Positions 25,426 to 34,442 of a stretch of DNA of 34,442 bases are shown here, one piece after another. A program made the translations under genes and the position numbers. Within the stretch, counting starts at the first letter, position 1, and each line of letters opens with the position of its first letter. The DNA comes from a bacterium (GTDB lineage: Bacteria; Pseudomonadota; Alphaproteobacteria; Rs-D84; CACZYB01). The stretch lies in the NCBI GenBank assembly GCA_014803575.1, contig JAAVBO010000013.1, positions 1-34,442 on the forward strand. The letters run 5' to 3'. Below the pieces are notes generated by a model. That model had not been told where the DNA came from. It saw only the letters and a list, made by a program, of their open reading frames with translations, and made no database searches.

Positions 25426-27207
25426 ATGGAAAATATATACAGAACAAACACCTGCGGTGATATTAACGAAAGTTTCATTGGTAAAAAAGTTCGTCTTTCC
25501 GGTTGGATAAATTCCAAACGCGATCACGGCGGACTTGTTTTTATCGATTTACGCGACCATTACGGAATAACTCAATGTGTGATTGATACAACACATCCAG
25601 ACTTTCCTAAACTAGACCATCTAAGAATTGAAAGCGTCATTTCCGTATATGGCGAAATAGTTGCAAGAGATCCTGAAACCGTAAATGAAAACTTACCGTC
25701 CGGACATGTCGAACTTAAAATCGAAAATTTTGATGTTATATCATCGGCCGAAGTCCTTCCAATACTCGTTGCAACAGACGAACAATTTCCAGAGGACTTA
25801 CGTTTGAAATATCGCTATATTGATTTAAGAAGGTCAAAACTTCAAAAAACAATAAAACTCCGTTCCCAAATAATAAAAGCTATGCGTGATTATATGTGGG
25901 ACGAAGGTTTCAACGAACTTCAAACACCGATACTTACCGCTTCCTCACCGGAAGGGGCAAGAGATTTCTTGGTCCCATCAAGATTACATCCCGGAAAATT
26001 CTATGCTCTTCCACAGGCACCGCAACAATTCAAACAACTTGCTATGGTTGCGGGATTTGATAAATACTTTCAGGTTGCTCCTTGCTTCCGTGATGAAGAT
26101 TTAAGAGCCGACCGAGTTTTGGAATTCTATCAACTTGATATGGAAATGTCATTTGCAACACAGGAAGATGTCCTTTCCATCGCAAAGGGTTTAGTTGAAA
26201 AAACTTTCTCAAAATTTGCAAACGGAAGAAAAATTTCCGACTGGAAAACTATCCCTTATGCCGAAGCAATGGAAAAATATGGCTCCGACAAACCTGATTT
26301 AAGAAATCCTTTAATAATAAAGGATGTAACAGAAGCATTCAAAGACTCAACTTTCACAATATTTGCAAACTCCATTGCAAAGGGTTCCGTTGTAAAAGCA
26401 ATAGTCGCCCCATCAAGTTCTGAAAAACCTCGCTCATGGTTTGACGGACTTAACGAATGGGCAAGGGCAAACAAAGCTCACGGCCTTGGCTATATAGTTT
26501 TTGATAAGGAAAATGGCGAAGAAAAAGGTCCTATTGCAAAAAATCTTACAAAAGATAGAATAGATTTGATAAAAGAAATTTGCGACATAAAAAATGGGGA
26601 CAGTGTGTTCTTTGTATGCGACAAATTAACTACCGCACAAAAATTTGCGGGACTTACAAGAACAAAGTTGGCAACAGATTTGGATTTAATTGAAAAAGAT
26701 ATATTCAAATTCGCCTTCATAGTTGATTTCCCATTTTATGAAATGGATGAAACAACCGGCAAACTTGATTTCGGACACAATCCATTTTCAATGCCACAGG
26801 GCGGATTGGAAGCCCTAAAAAGCAATGACCTTTTATCAATAAAGGCATACCAATACGATATAGTATGCAACGGTTATGAAATGGCAAGTGGAGCTGTTCG
26901 AAACTACGATATTGAAACTATGGTAAAGGCATTTGAAAATGTCGGCTATACAAGAGCTGATGTAGAAGAAAGATTTTCAGGTCTAATTACCGCTTTCAAA
27001 TATGGTGTTCCTCCACATGCCGGAATAGCATTGGGAATTGACCGAATAGTAATGCTTCTTGCAGATGAACCAAATCTTCGTGAAGTAATCCTATTCCCAA
27101 TAAACGGTCGTGGTGAAGATTTAATGATGGAAGCTCCATCTGTAATTGATGAAAAACAACTAAAAGAATTACATATAAAAGTGGAACTGCCTAAAAAACA
27201 ACAATGA
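25426..27207 (+). CDS. aspS: Aspartyl-tRNA synthetase (probably non-discriminating)
   Basis: 593 residues, the bacterial type with GAD insertion. The N-terminal anticodon-binding OB fold has GWINSKRDHGGLVFIDLRDH. Class II motif 2 is CFRDEDLRADRVLEFYQLDM and motif 3 is GIALGIDRIVMLL. QAPQQFKQLAMVAGFDKYFQ is also canonical. The His in RDHGG, instead of Leu as in E. coli (RDLGS), is a known mark of synthetases that charge both tRNA-Asp and tRNA-Asn, so Asn-tRNA would be completed by GatCAB. AAGAGG precedes ATG 25426. The next gene starts 20 nt later. Confidence 0.98.
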   Translation: MENIYRTNTCGDINESFIGKKVRLSGWINSKRDHGGLVFIDLRDHYGITQCVIDTTHPDFPKLDHLRIESVISVYGEIVARDPETVNENLPSGHVELKIENFDVISSAEVLPILVATDEQFPEDLRLKYRYIDLRRSKLQKTIKLRSQIIKAMRDYMWDEGFNELQTPILTASSPEGARDFLVPSRLHPGKFYALPQAPQQFKQLAMVAGFDKYFQVAPCFRDEDLRADRVLEFYQLDMEMSFATQEDVLSIAKGLVEKTFSKFANGRKISDWKTIPYAEAMEKYGSDKPDLRNPLIIKDVTEAFKDSTFTIFANSIAKGSVVKAIVAPSSSEKPRSWFDGLNEWARANKAHGLGYIVFDKENGEEKGPIAKNLTKDRIDLIKEICDIKNGDSVFFVCDKLTTAQKFAGLTRTKLATDLDLIEKDIFKFAFIVDFPFYEMDETTGKLDFGHNPFSMPQGGLEALKSNDLLSIKAYQYDIVCNGYEMASGAVRNYDIETMVKAFENVGYTRADVEERFSGLITAFKYGVPPHAGIALGIDRIVMLLADEPNLREVILFPINGRGEDLMMEAPSVIDEKQLKELHIKVELPKKQQ

Positions 27208-27227
27208 AATAAAAACGGAGGGAAATA

Positions 27228-27671
27228 ATGAAAAAAAATTGGAAAAAGTTCTTAACAAACACAGACATAATTCCAACAAATAAACCATTATTTCCCATTC
27301 GCTGGCTTTTCATATTTGCTTTGGTTGCAAGTATTATTTTCTATAGATTCGTATACATATATATCTATCCATCAAAACTTGGCGAAATTTTATACAACTA
27401 CAAAATATCTCACACTTCACAAATATATATTGAAGGATTTTTTCTGACTGCATGGGTAATATTTTTAACTGCTTTCTTATTCAAAATAAGCGGACTTTTA
27501 TATGATTACATAATAATCCCTCTAATAAAAATATTATACTACTTGTTAATGAAAATATTATATGCTCTTGATAAATTAATTGAAAAGATAATCAAATTAT
27601 TAAAAAGAAATAAAAAAACTGTTGCTCATAAATCTACTTATGTTAAAATAAAGAAAAAACATAAGAAATAA
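27228..27671 (+). CDS. Small inner-membrane protein, 147 aa
   Basis: Not recognised. It has a GGAGGG Shine-Dalgarno. Hydrophobic segments at about 25-46 and 68-105 (two or three helices) are flanked by a short basic N-terminus and a very basic tail (KLLKRNKKTVAHKSTYVKIKKKHKK), which by the positive-inside rule points to a cytoplasmic tail. It lies between aspS (20 nt) and radC (4 nt), so it is probably part of one operon with them. Confidence 0.65.
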   Translation: MKKNWKKFLTNTDIIPTNKPLFPIRWLFIFALVASIIFYRFVYIYIYPSKLGEILYNYKISHTSQIYIEGFFLTAWVIFLTAFLFKISGLLYDYIIIPLIKILYYLLMKILYALDKLIEKIIKLLKRNKKTVAHKSTYVKIKKKHKK

Positions 27672-27675
27672 TTAT

Positions 27676-28368
27676 ATGACAGAAGAAACAAAAGAACAAC
27701 CTCATTACATAGGACACAGACAAAGATTAAGGGAAAAACTTCTTAAAAACGGAAGTGAATCTTTGGCTGATTATGAGCTGATAGAATTACTTTTATCCAT
27801 TGCAATTCCACGACGCGATGTAAAACCTCTTGCAAAAGAACTATTACAACATTTCAAAACATTCGGCGGAGTAATCACTGCAAACCAAAATGATTTAAAA
27901 GAAATCAAAGGTATCGGCGACACAGTAATTGCAACTCTTAAAATTATAGAGGCAAGCCAAATAAAAACTCTAAAAGATAAAATTGAAAACACTTCTGTTA
28001 TTTCAAACTGGACCGAACTTATCAACTATTGTAAACTAAATATAGGTTCAAAGGATACAGAGGAATTTCATATCCTATACCTAAATACAAAATGCCATTT
28101 GATAAAGGATGAAACCCACTCCACCGGAACAATAAATTCCTCCTCCGTTTATCCTCGTGAAATATTAAAAGAGGTCTTACAGGTTGGTGCAACTTCAATT
28201 ATAATTGTTCACAATCATCCAACCGGAGATACTACTCCATCAAAGGCAGATATCCAAATCACCAGAAAAATAAAAGAAACTCTACAAACTATTGATGTGA
28301 ACCTTCATGACCACTTAATAGTATCAAAGGGAAATTATATAAGTTTCAAAATGCTTGGACTTCTTTGA
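27676..28368 (+). CDS. radC: RadC-family JAB/MPN domain protein
   Basis: 230 residues. The N-terminal part has the helix-hairpin-helix KEIKGIGDTVIATLK (about 75-89). The C-terminal JAMM/MPN+ domain has Glu130 (TEEFHILYLN) and the zinc motif HNHPTGDTTPSKAD (His179, His181, Ser189, Asp192). All metal and catalytic residues are present. The family was once linked to DNA repair, but the true role is unsettled. It starts four nt after the membrane protein gene. Confidence 0.95.
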   Translation: MTEETKEQPHYIGHRQRLREKLLKNGSESLADYELIELLLSIAIPRRDVKPLAKELLQHFKTFGGVITANQNDLKEIKGIGDTVIATLKIIEASQIKTLKDKIENTSVISNWTELINYCKLNIGSKDTEEFHILYLNTKCHLIKDETHSTGTINSSSVYPREILKEVLQVGATSIIIVHNHPTGDTTPSKADIQITRKIKETLQTIDVNLHDHLIVSKGNYISFKMLGLL

Positions 28369-28438
28369 AATAACAATAGAATTTACTTTTAATTTGTGAT
28401 AAAATAAATATAAGGAACTATAACAAAAGGATATAAAA

Positions 28439-30232
28439 ATGATTTTTGGAAAAAATAAAAAAAAGCAAACAAAAAATATCAAAAAAAATAATAAACCACA
28501 AAAATTGGAAAAAAAGTTAAAAACAACAACCCCAATAAAAAAGACACCTATAAAAACAGCAATGAACTTATCCTCATCAGATAACCGCATTTATTTCGGT
28601 GCCCTTGGTGGTATGGGCGACAGAATAGGTTGCAATCTATACCTTTACGGAACACGCGGACAATGGATAATAGTTGATATGGGTATTGGTTTCCCAACCG
28701 AACGTATGGCAGGTGCAGAATACGTAATCCCTGACGCATCTTTCTTAAAAGCAATAAAGGGACGAGTACTGGCAATACTTTTGACTCATTCACACGAAGA
28801 CCACTACGGTGCAATACCATATTTATGGGAAGATGTAAAATGCCCTGTATACGGTTGCCCTTTTGCAATCAAAATGCTTGAAAATAAACTCTCTGAAACT
28901 GCATTATTCGGTAAAGTTCCACTCAGACAAGTTGATAAATCCGGTGCCAGATTTAACATAGGACCATTTGACATAGAATATTTTCACTTCACACATTCTA
29001 TACCACAATCAAACGGTATTATCATAAGAACAGAACAAGGAGCCCTACTCCACACCGGCGATTGGAAATTGGACCCTACCCCACTTATCGATAAAACCTC
29101 CGATATGAAGGCATTAAAAGAATTGTCACGTGAAGGTTGTCTTGCTGTGCTAAGTGATTCTACAAATGCTCTTAACCTTGAACACAGTTTAAGCGAAGAA
29201 GTAGTAAGAGAAGAGCTTGAAAAAACTATCCGCAGTATAAAAAAAGGTAAAATAGTAGTCACTTGCTTTTCCACAAATGTCGTCCGTATGGAAAGTGTCT
29301 ACAAAGCAGCCAAAGCTACAGGAAGAAGATTGGTCGTCCTTGGTCGATCTATGGAATCCAACAGCGACATTGCAAAATCAGAAGGTTATTTAAAAGACTT
29401 TGAATACATATCATCCGAAGATGCATCTAAATATGACAATGAAAAAGTTTTATATTTATGCACAGGAACCCAAGGCGAACCTCGCTCTGTTTTAACAAGA
29501 GTTGCAGAAGGCACTTACGCAGGGCTAAAACTTCATGAAGGTGATACCGTAATCTTCTCTTCCAAAATGATACCTGGAAATGAAGAGGCTATTTTAAATG
29601 TCCAAAATAACCTGTCCAAACACGGTATAAATGTTATAACAACTATGGATAATCCAAATATCCATGCCTCTGGTCACGGAAGCAAACCGGAACTTGAACA
29701 ACTATATAACTTGCTTAAACCACAAATTGCAATTCCAATACATGGCGAACCAATTCACACTTTCAGAAATTATAAAATCGCTTTGGAATGCAAAATTCCA
29801 AACTCCATTCTTATAGAAAACGGACAATTCATTGCAATAGAAGACGGTAAAACCCCTCAAATAGTAGAGGTAATTCCAACAAACGAAATTATAATTGATG
29901 GAACAAGACAAATTTCCGCTGCAAACGATGTTTTCTCTGCAAGACGCAAAATCAACTACAACGGTGCAGTATTTGTAAGTATCATAATGAATAAATCAGG
30001 TTTGGTTGGCAAACCGGAAATTTCTTCTCTTGGAGTTTTTGAAACTGATGCAACCGGAATAATAAAATCATCTATAATAAATGAAATAAAATCGGTTATA
30101 AAAAACCTTTCCAAAAAAGAATTACAAAACAACTCCATTATCAGCGATATGATAACAGCCTCGACAAGACGAGTAATAAGAGACGCAATGGATAAAAAAC
30201 CACCAGTTTCTGTTCATATTTCAAGGATATAA
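28439..30232 (+). CDS. rnj: Ribonuclease J
   Basis: 597 residues. Metallo-beta-lactamase/beta-CASP ribonuclease acting in mRNA decay and rRNA maturation. The zinc motif is THSHEDH (His117, His119, Asp121, His122); LLHTGDWKLDPTP is also typical, and HASGHGSKPELEQLYNLLKPQIAIPIHGEP is the C-terminal beta-CASP/MBL part. A Lys-rich extension of about 45 residues precedes the catalytic domain, longer than usual for bacterial RNase J, and could bind RNA. An AAAGGA site precedes ATG 28439. A weak promoter-like TTTACT-17-TAAATA lies at 28382-28410. It ends at a strong terminator. Confidence 0.96.
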   Translation: MIFGKNKKKQTKNIKKNNKPQKLEKKLKTTTPIKKTPIKTAMNLSSSDNRIYFGALGGMGDRIGCNLYLYGTRGQWIIVDMGIGFPTERMAGAEYVIPDASFLKAIKGRVLAILLTHSHEDHYGAIPYLWEDVKCPVYGCPFAIKMLENKLSETALFGKVPLRQVDKSGARFNIGPFDIEYFHFTHSIPQSNGIIIRTEQGALLHTGDWKLDPTPLIDKTSDMKALKELSREGCLAVLSDSTNALNLEHSLSEEVVREELEKTIRSIKKGKIVVTCFSTNVVRMESVYKAAKATGRRLVVLGRSMESNSDIAKSEGYLKDFEYISSEDASKYDNEKVLYLCTGTQGEPRSVLTRVAEGTYAGLKLHEGDTVIFSSKMIPGNEEAILNVQNNLSKHGINVITTMDNPNIHASGHGSKPELEQLYNLLKPQIAIPIHGEPIHTFRNYKIALECKIPNSILIENGQFIAIEDGKTPQIVEVIPTNEIIIDGTRQISAANDVFSARRKINYNGAVFVSIIMNKSGLVGKPEISSLGVFETDATGIIKSSIINEIKSVIKNLSKKELQNNSIISDMITASTRRVIRDAMDKKPPVSVHISRI

Positions 30233-30260
30233 AAAAAGCCTCTATAAAAGGCTTTTTTTT
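30231..30260. terminator. Bidirectional terminator between rnj and the glycosyltransferase gene
   Basis: AAAAGCC (30234-30240) pairs with GGCTTTT (30250-30256), with A-run before and T-run after. It serves the convergent genes ending at 30232 and 30262. Confidence 0.88.
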
Positions 30261-30261
30261 A

Positions 30262-32001
30262 TTATAATTTTTTCGAAATATTTTTTAAATACTTCTTTGC
30301 GTTTTTCCTAAACGGAGTTATTTTTAAAAATGAATAATATAAATACCAATATGAATTGGAACACCAAGTTTTCCAAGGTTTATCAGAATTTGAATAATGC
30401 ACTATCAAAGGATTTTTCTTTGCATTTGAAATGTCCTCAATCGAAATTTTATATGGCTTAACCATTTCAGTAAAGAAACAAGTTTGCATATTAAATTTCC
30501 AATCAATAAACTTTACCTTACCTTTAAAAGTATAATTCAAAACATCTTGATCATTATACAAAAGCTTATTTTGCAACTTAGATACATTATTTATCAATTG
30601 ACCCATAGCATCATCTTTTACCCATTTTTCATTATTAATAAGCAAGACTCCGGCATTAAAATAAGCATCAACTCCAAAAGCCTCCTTACCATAATTATAA
30701 GAAATATTTGAACCATCTTGCACAGCTACAATATAGTTATCCTCCAAATCAATATTATATAATTCTCTCAAAGAACCATTAACAACTATATCACAATCCA
30801 AATAAAGACATTTTTTTAAACTTGGTTTTAATTGAGGAATCAAAAATCTAAAATAAGTAGCCTTTGTAATATAATCTATATTTTCAGGAAAAGATTCGAA
30901 CAAACTGTTATCTACTTTAAGATATTCAATATTTGCCTTTTCTGATTGTAATTTAGAAAGCAACTTTTTATTTTTTCTTGAAATACCTCCATCCAAAATA
31001 TAAAAATTAAACATATCTTCCAAATAAGCATTGGTTAATATAGACCTTATTGCAACATACAACTGCTCTACATAATTATTATCTGTTGCAAAAAATATAT
31101 TCATTTTCATAGGGAAATATTTGCTATTCTGCGATAAAACTCGTGAAATAGAATTGGTTATATTATATTCGACATTAGAAACAAAACTATAACAATTGGA
31201 ACAAATCTGTTTTAAATAAGAAAAATATAATTCATTACAAATATAAAGTTTATCATTCCAACCATTTTCTTTCACAAAATCAAAGACAAGTTTAAAAACC
31301 ATAAACTCCTTAAATAAAAGGAATGAATGTGAATTAACTTCACAAGTTACAGTAGATTTAGGATGTCTTACATAATTATAAAGTTTTTTATCTAAAAAAT
31401 AAATATTTTTAGACTTCATTAAATATAAAAAACAAAAAACTATATCTTCAAATAAACCAATAGATGGTATTTTTAAATTCCATTCATCAATTATGGAACG
31501 CTTAAAAATCTTGTTCCATAACATTTTCACTTGACTATTATAAATAGATAAATCTATATCCCTTTTAGAATTACTATAAAGCAAAGGAACTAATTTTTCT
31601 CTAAGAAAACGCTCATTACATTCACCAACATCTACATAACGATAACTACACTCCACCATATCGACATCATATTTAAGCATGGCATTAATCATCTTTTTAC
31701 ACATATCCAGTTCATACCAATCATCACTGTCACACCACATAATATATTCTGATGTTGAAACGTCTAAACCCTTCTGCCTTGTATAACCGACACCCTTATT
31801 TACATCATTTTTAAAAACTTTAACCCTAGAATCTTTACTTGCATATTCATTTAAAATTTCAAAAGAATTATCAACAGAACAATCATCAACACAAACAATT
31901 TCCAAATTTTTATATGTTTGCTTTATAAGACTATCTAAACAACGCTTCAAAGTTTTTTCGGCATTATATACAGGAACAATAATAGAAATACTTTTTTTCA
32001 T
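30262..32001 (-). CDS. Two-domain glycosyltransferase, GT2-GT8 fusion
   Basis: 579 residues with two catalytic modules. The GT2 domain spans about 1-240: SISIIVPVYNAEKTLKRCLD, VCVDDCS, and DxD as CDSDDWYE (Asp91/93/94). The GT8 domain starts near Met300: MNIFFATDNNYVEQLYVAIRS, DxD as LYLDCDIVVNGS (Asp402/404), then AYFNAGVLLINNEKW and the HYSNSDKPW motif near the end. The two probably add successive sugars to one surface glycan (family knowledge plus inference). No membrane helix. It starts 19 nt after the coiled-coil gene at 32021 and may share its transcript. Codon use is AT-rich like the HAD-type gene at 10527. Confidence 0.92.
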   Translation of the reverse strand: MKKSISIIVPVYNAEKTLKRCLDSLIKQTYKNLEIVCVDDCSVDNSFEILNEYASKDSRVKVFKNDVNKGVGYTRQKGLDVSTSEYIMWCDSDDWYELDMCKKMINAMLKYDVDMVECSYRYVDVGECNERFLREKLVPLLYSNSKRDIDLSIYNSQVKMLWNKIFKRSIIDEWNLKIPSIGLFEDIVFCFLYLMKSKNIYFLDKKLYNYVRHPKSTVTCEVNSHSFLLFKEFMVFKLVFDFVKENGWNDKLYICNELYFSYLKQICSNCYSFVSNVEYNITNSISRVLSQNSKYFPMKMNIFFATDNNYVEQLYVAIRSILTNAYLEDMFNFYILDGGISRKNKKLLSKLQSEKANIEYLKVDNSLFESFPENIDYITKATYFRFLIPQLKPSLKKCLYLDCDIVVNGSLRELYNIDLEDNYIVAVQDGSNISYNYGKEAFGVDAYFNAGVLLINNEKWVKDDAMGQLINNVSKLQNKLLYNDQDVLNYTFKGKVKFIDWKFNMQTCFFTEMVKPYKISIEDISNAKKNPLIVHYSNSDKPWKTWCSNSYWYLYYSFLKITPFRKNAKKYLKNISKKL

Positions 32002-32020
32002 AACTTAAAAACCCCATAAA

Positions 32021-32395
32021 TTAAGATTCATTTTTAGAACAATTGACTACATCATATACAATACTCTCACTAATAATAATGGCATCTTCCTTAATTTGTT
32101 GCCCTTTTTTAAGAATAGCTTCAAGTTTTTCTTCAAATTTTTCATCCGGAACAAAGGAAATTTCATCATTAATAGATAATTCCATACTCTGAGCAAAAGA
32201 TAACTCTCCACACTTTCTTACAAACTCACGCATCTCTTGATTAAGTTCTTCCGTTCTTTCATAAAGATTTTTACATTTTTTAAAAATCTCATCTTCAAAT
32301 TGATTAGATTTTGCAAAACACCTTTTCTCATTATTAAGTTCAACAGGGAGAAAAGGGAAATATTTTTCTTTATTTTTTCTAAATAACTTAAACAT
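32021..32395 (-). CDS. Hypothetical coiled-coil protein, 124 aa
   Basis: Not recognised. It begins MFKLFRKNKEKYFPFLPVEL, then a mostly helical, acidic body with a likely coiled coil (about 33-65 and 85-115). Six Cys, no signal peptide and no membrane helix. AGGTTGG upstream is a weak ribosome binding site. It precedes the GT2-GT8 gene by 19 nt, suggesting co-transcription, but nothing in it indicates a role in glycan synthesis. Confidence 0.6.
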   Translation of the reverse strand: MFKLFRKNKEKYFPFLPVELNNEKRCFAKSNQFEDEIFKKCKNLYERTEELNQEMREFVRKCGELSFAQSMELSINDEISFVPDEKFEEKLEAILKKGQQIKEDAIIISESIVYDVVNCSKNES

Positions 32396-32417
32396 AATTC
32401 CAACCTAACATATAAAA

Positions 32418-32465
32418 ATAGAAAAGGAAATAAGAAAAAAATCTCCCTCCAATCCCCTTTTCTAT
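32418..32465 (-). other. 10-bp stem with long loop after the secreted-protein gene
   Basis: 32418-32427 pairs perfectly with 32456-32465. On the minus strand a run of T lies inside the loop rather than after the stem, so it is not a standard terminator. It lies 17 nt after the stop of 32483-33139 and could be a 3'-end stabiliser or processing site. Confidence 0.35.
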
Positions 32466-32482
32466 ATATTAAAAAACAATTA

Positions 32483-33139
32483 TTATAATCTTACAAGTTT
32501 TCCTCCGTTGGAAGTCCAATTATCGACATTTCCTGTACTCTTATCAGTAGAAGATGTCAATCCGGAAATAGAAGAACTTCCAGCAGAACCATTAGAACAG
32601 TGACAAACTGATCCATAAGATCCTGTTGTATATTTACTTCCACTGGTTCCGGCTGTCACTTGAAATGTTCTTGTTGATTTACCACTTTCAGTTACAACTA
32701 ACTTTGGAGAACCATTATTATATGTGTAATTAGCACTTGCAGTATTAGAAACATAAAATATATAGTAAGCTGTTCCACCACTACCACCATAACCGGTACA
32801 TGATGAAGAAGAGTAGCTACTAGAACATCCACCACCCGAAGAACCACAACTTACATTACTACCACTTGCTCCTTTTAAAGAAATTCTATACCAACCAGGT
32901 TCCAACTTTCCACTCCAATTACTTATTCCAGAAAATATGACAGAAGCACCACCCTTTGTAGACGGATTAAAACATTGCGAAGCAGATGTTGCCCCCGGAT
33001 TAGAAGATAATCCACTTGGACAAGCGGTACATTGATAAATTGTTTGTGCACCGGCAGCACTGGACACAGTAAACAATCCAAGCAATGTTTTCTTTAACAA
33101 ACTATATTTATTTAAAAAACTATCAAAACCTATTTTCAT
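32483..33139 (-). CDS. Secreted Gly/Ser-rich protein with CPxG motif
   Basis: 218 residues. The signal peptide is hydrophobic from about 16-31 (LLKKTLLGLFTVSSAAGA). Next comes one TNFR/ephrin-receptor-like motif, CTACPSGLSSNPGATSASQC. The rest is a Gly/Ser/Thr-rich beta-type domain (GISNWSGKLEPGWYRISLKG, then SYSSSSCTGYGGSGGTAYYI), like the glycine-rich domains of surface proteins and tail-fibre-like proteins. The composition suggests an extracellular adhesive or matrix role; this is inference. It starts 19 nt after the stop of 33159-33512, with GGGA before ATG 33139, so the two are co-transcribed. Confidence 0.75.
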   Translation of the reverse strand: MKIGFDSFLNKYSLLKKTLLGLFTVSSAAGAQTIYQCTACPSGLSSNPGATSASQCFNPSTKGGASVIFSGISNWSGKLEPGWYRISLKGASGSNVSCGSSGGGCSSSYSSSSCTGYGGSGGTAYYIFYVSNTASANYTYNNGSPKLVVTESGKSTRTFQVTAGTSGSKYTTGSYGSVCHCSNGSAGSSSISGLTSSTDKSTGNVDNWTSNGGKLVRL

Positions 33140-33158
33140 GATCTTTCCCTTTCTTTTA

Positions 33159-33512
33159 TTAATAGATTAATTTTTTATATTCACTGAATCCGCAAGCAGA
33201 TACTTTATTCAAATAAGTTCCACCCGGACACAAAATTGATATACATTTACCAACACCAGCAGTTTCCTTAAAGCTTCCTTCCGGACACTCTTTACATTTA
33301 CGCTCACTCTCCTCATAATACCTACCCACAGGGCAAGAACACCCATCTGTTGTATAAGTAGCTTTTTCCGAAGTCGCCAAACAGTTATTGCTTGATTTTG
33401 GAACACAATACTTAACTAAAACATCATCAAAAGCAGTTGAATAAGCGATTGTAGACAATGTCGAACAAAAAATACCCGACATTACAAGAAATAATAACGC
33501 TTTCTTTTTCAT
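33159..33512 (-). CDS. Small secreted Cys-rich protein
   Basis: 117 residues. The signal peptide MKKKALLFLVMSGIFCSTLS ends near AYSTA (residue 27). The mature part has 11 Cys in CxCP/CxxCPxG arrangements (DGCSCPVGRYYEESERKCKECPEGSF; ILCPGGTYLN), typical of TNFR/ephrin-receptor-like repeats. The N-terminus of the mature protein (DDVLVKYCVPKSSN) matches the truncated gene at 1-138. It is first of a two-gene operon with 32483-33139. GGGAG lies upstream of ATG 33512, and a 9-bp hairpin (33535-33564) lies just before that. Confidence 0.8.
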   Translation of the reverse strand: MKKKALLFLVMSGIFCSTLSTIAYSTAFDDVLVKYCVPKSSNNCLATSEKATYTTDGCSCPVGRYYEESERKCKECPEGSFKETAGVGKCISILCPGGTYLNKVSACGFSEYKKLIY

Positions 33513-33534
33513 GATCTTTTTTCTCCCTTTTATT

Positions 33535-33564
33535 ACACTTTGTCTTTAACCCCTAACAAAGTGT
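33535..33564 (-). promoter_or_regulatory. Hairpin just upstream of the Shine-Dalgarno
   Basis: ACACTTTGT (33535-33543) pairs with ACAAAGTGT (33556-33564), 9 bp, 12-nt loop. It ends about eight nt before the GGGAG of the gene at 33512. It may influence translation or mRNA stability. Confidence 0.45.
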
Positions 33565-33702
33565 CGAACCCAAAAATAACCACATTCAAAAATTAAGTTA
33601 ACAAAATTTTAATTTCAATTTTATCCCTAGAAATTTAAAATTTTTTTAATCATTTATATAATTATTTTTGTCTTCTCGCCCTATTTTCATAGAACTGATT
33701 CG

Positions 33703-33731
33703 ATAATATCATATAAAAATTTTATTGTAAA
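33703..33731 (-). promoter_or_regulatory. Promoter of the secreted-protein operon 33512-32483
   Basis: On the minus strand TTTACA (33731-33726), 17-nt spacer, TATTAT (33708-33703). This leaves a leader of about 185 nt, in which I see the hairpin at 33535-33564 and otherwise only AT-rich sequence. Confidence 0.55.
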
Positions 33732-33770
33732 GTGTTTTTAATCCTTTTTTTTAATCTTGAAAATTTTCCC

Positions 33771-33798
33771 TTGTAAAAAGATATAAAAATAGTATCAT
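33771..33798 (+). promoter_or_regulatory. Candidate promoter of the pyruvate oxidoreductase gene
   Basis: TTGTAA (33771-33776), 16-nt spacer, TATCAT (33793-33798), about 42 nt before ATG 33841. Modest match. It is divergent from the promoter at 33703-33731. Confidence 0.4.
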
Positions 33799-33837
33799 AT
33801 GCAACTATAAAACCTAATAAAAACAAACGAAAGGTAA

Positions 33838-34442
<605 letters not shown>

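Overview
The window looks like a piece of chromosome from an AT-rich, anaerobic, probably host-associated alphaproteobacterium. Evidence: the block tRNA-Trp, secE, nusG, rplK, rplA, rplJ, rplL, rpoB, rpoC; proteobacterial-type RpoB/RpoC; an AspRS with the alphaproteobacterial (likely non-discriminating) N-terminal signature; an RNase J; and the start of a pyruvate:ferredoxin oxidoreductase, which points to anaerobic metabolism. Several small cysteine-rich secreted proteins with CPxG motifs resemble those I associate with uncultured gut alphaproteobacteria. The taxonomic call is inference.

Layout. Positions 1-140 hold the 5' end of a minus-strand secreted-protein gene with a long, structured leader. 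449-2721 carries tRNA-Gly(UCC), a BPL_N-type amidotransferase-like gene and tuf with its terminator. 2842-5810 holds three genes for exported proteins; the first begins with a G9 tract that puts it out of frame. 5822-8500 has small hypothetical genes, a Cys/His-rich membrane protein, ruvX, and a second exported-protein gene with a G9 tract at its start. 8534-10385 has rpmA, rplU and a two-gene hypothetical unit. 10527-12143 encodes a HAD-type protein of the kind seen beside glycosyltransferases. 12204-24130 is the large minus-strand transcription/translation block, with an L10 leader, a probable L1 operator, and an unlisted 56-residue ORF between nusG and rplK. 24378-30232 runs on the plus strand: a hypothetical gene, aspS, a membrane protein, radC, rnj. 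30262-33512 is minus strand: a GT2-GT8 fusion glycosyltransferase, a coiled-coil protein and two secreted Cys-rich proteins. The window ends inside a pyruvate:ferredoxin oxidoreductase gene (33841 onward).

Most interesting point. Two otherwise unrelated exported-protein genes (2906-4271 plus; 7379-8423 minus) share one 5' module: near-identical promoter, Shine-Dalgarno, start codon, a few codons, G9-TAAA, then a matching start of the signal peptide. The G tract sits inside the coding frame, so gain or loss of one G would switch each gene. This looks like a portable phase-variation cassette attached to different surface or secreted proteins. In this sequence the first gene reads OFF. The second reads OFF from its best start (8423) but ON from a nested start (8401).

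The housekeeping and accessory parts are interleaved: the usual tRNA-Gly/tuf/tRNA-Trp/secE succession is broken, with tuf about 21 kb from tRNA-Trp/secE and on the other strand, and accessory genes fill the space between.
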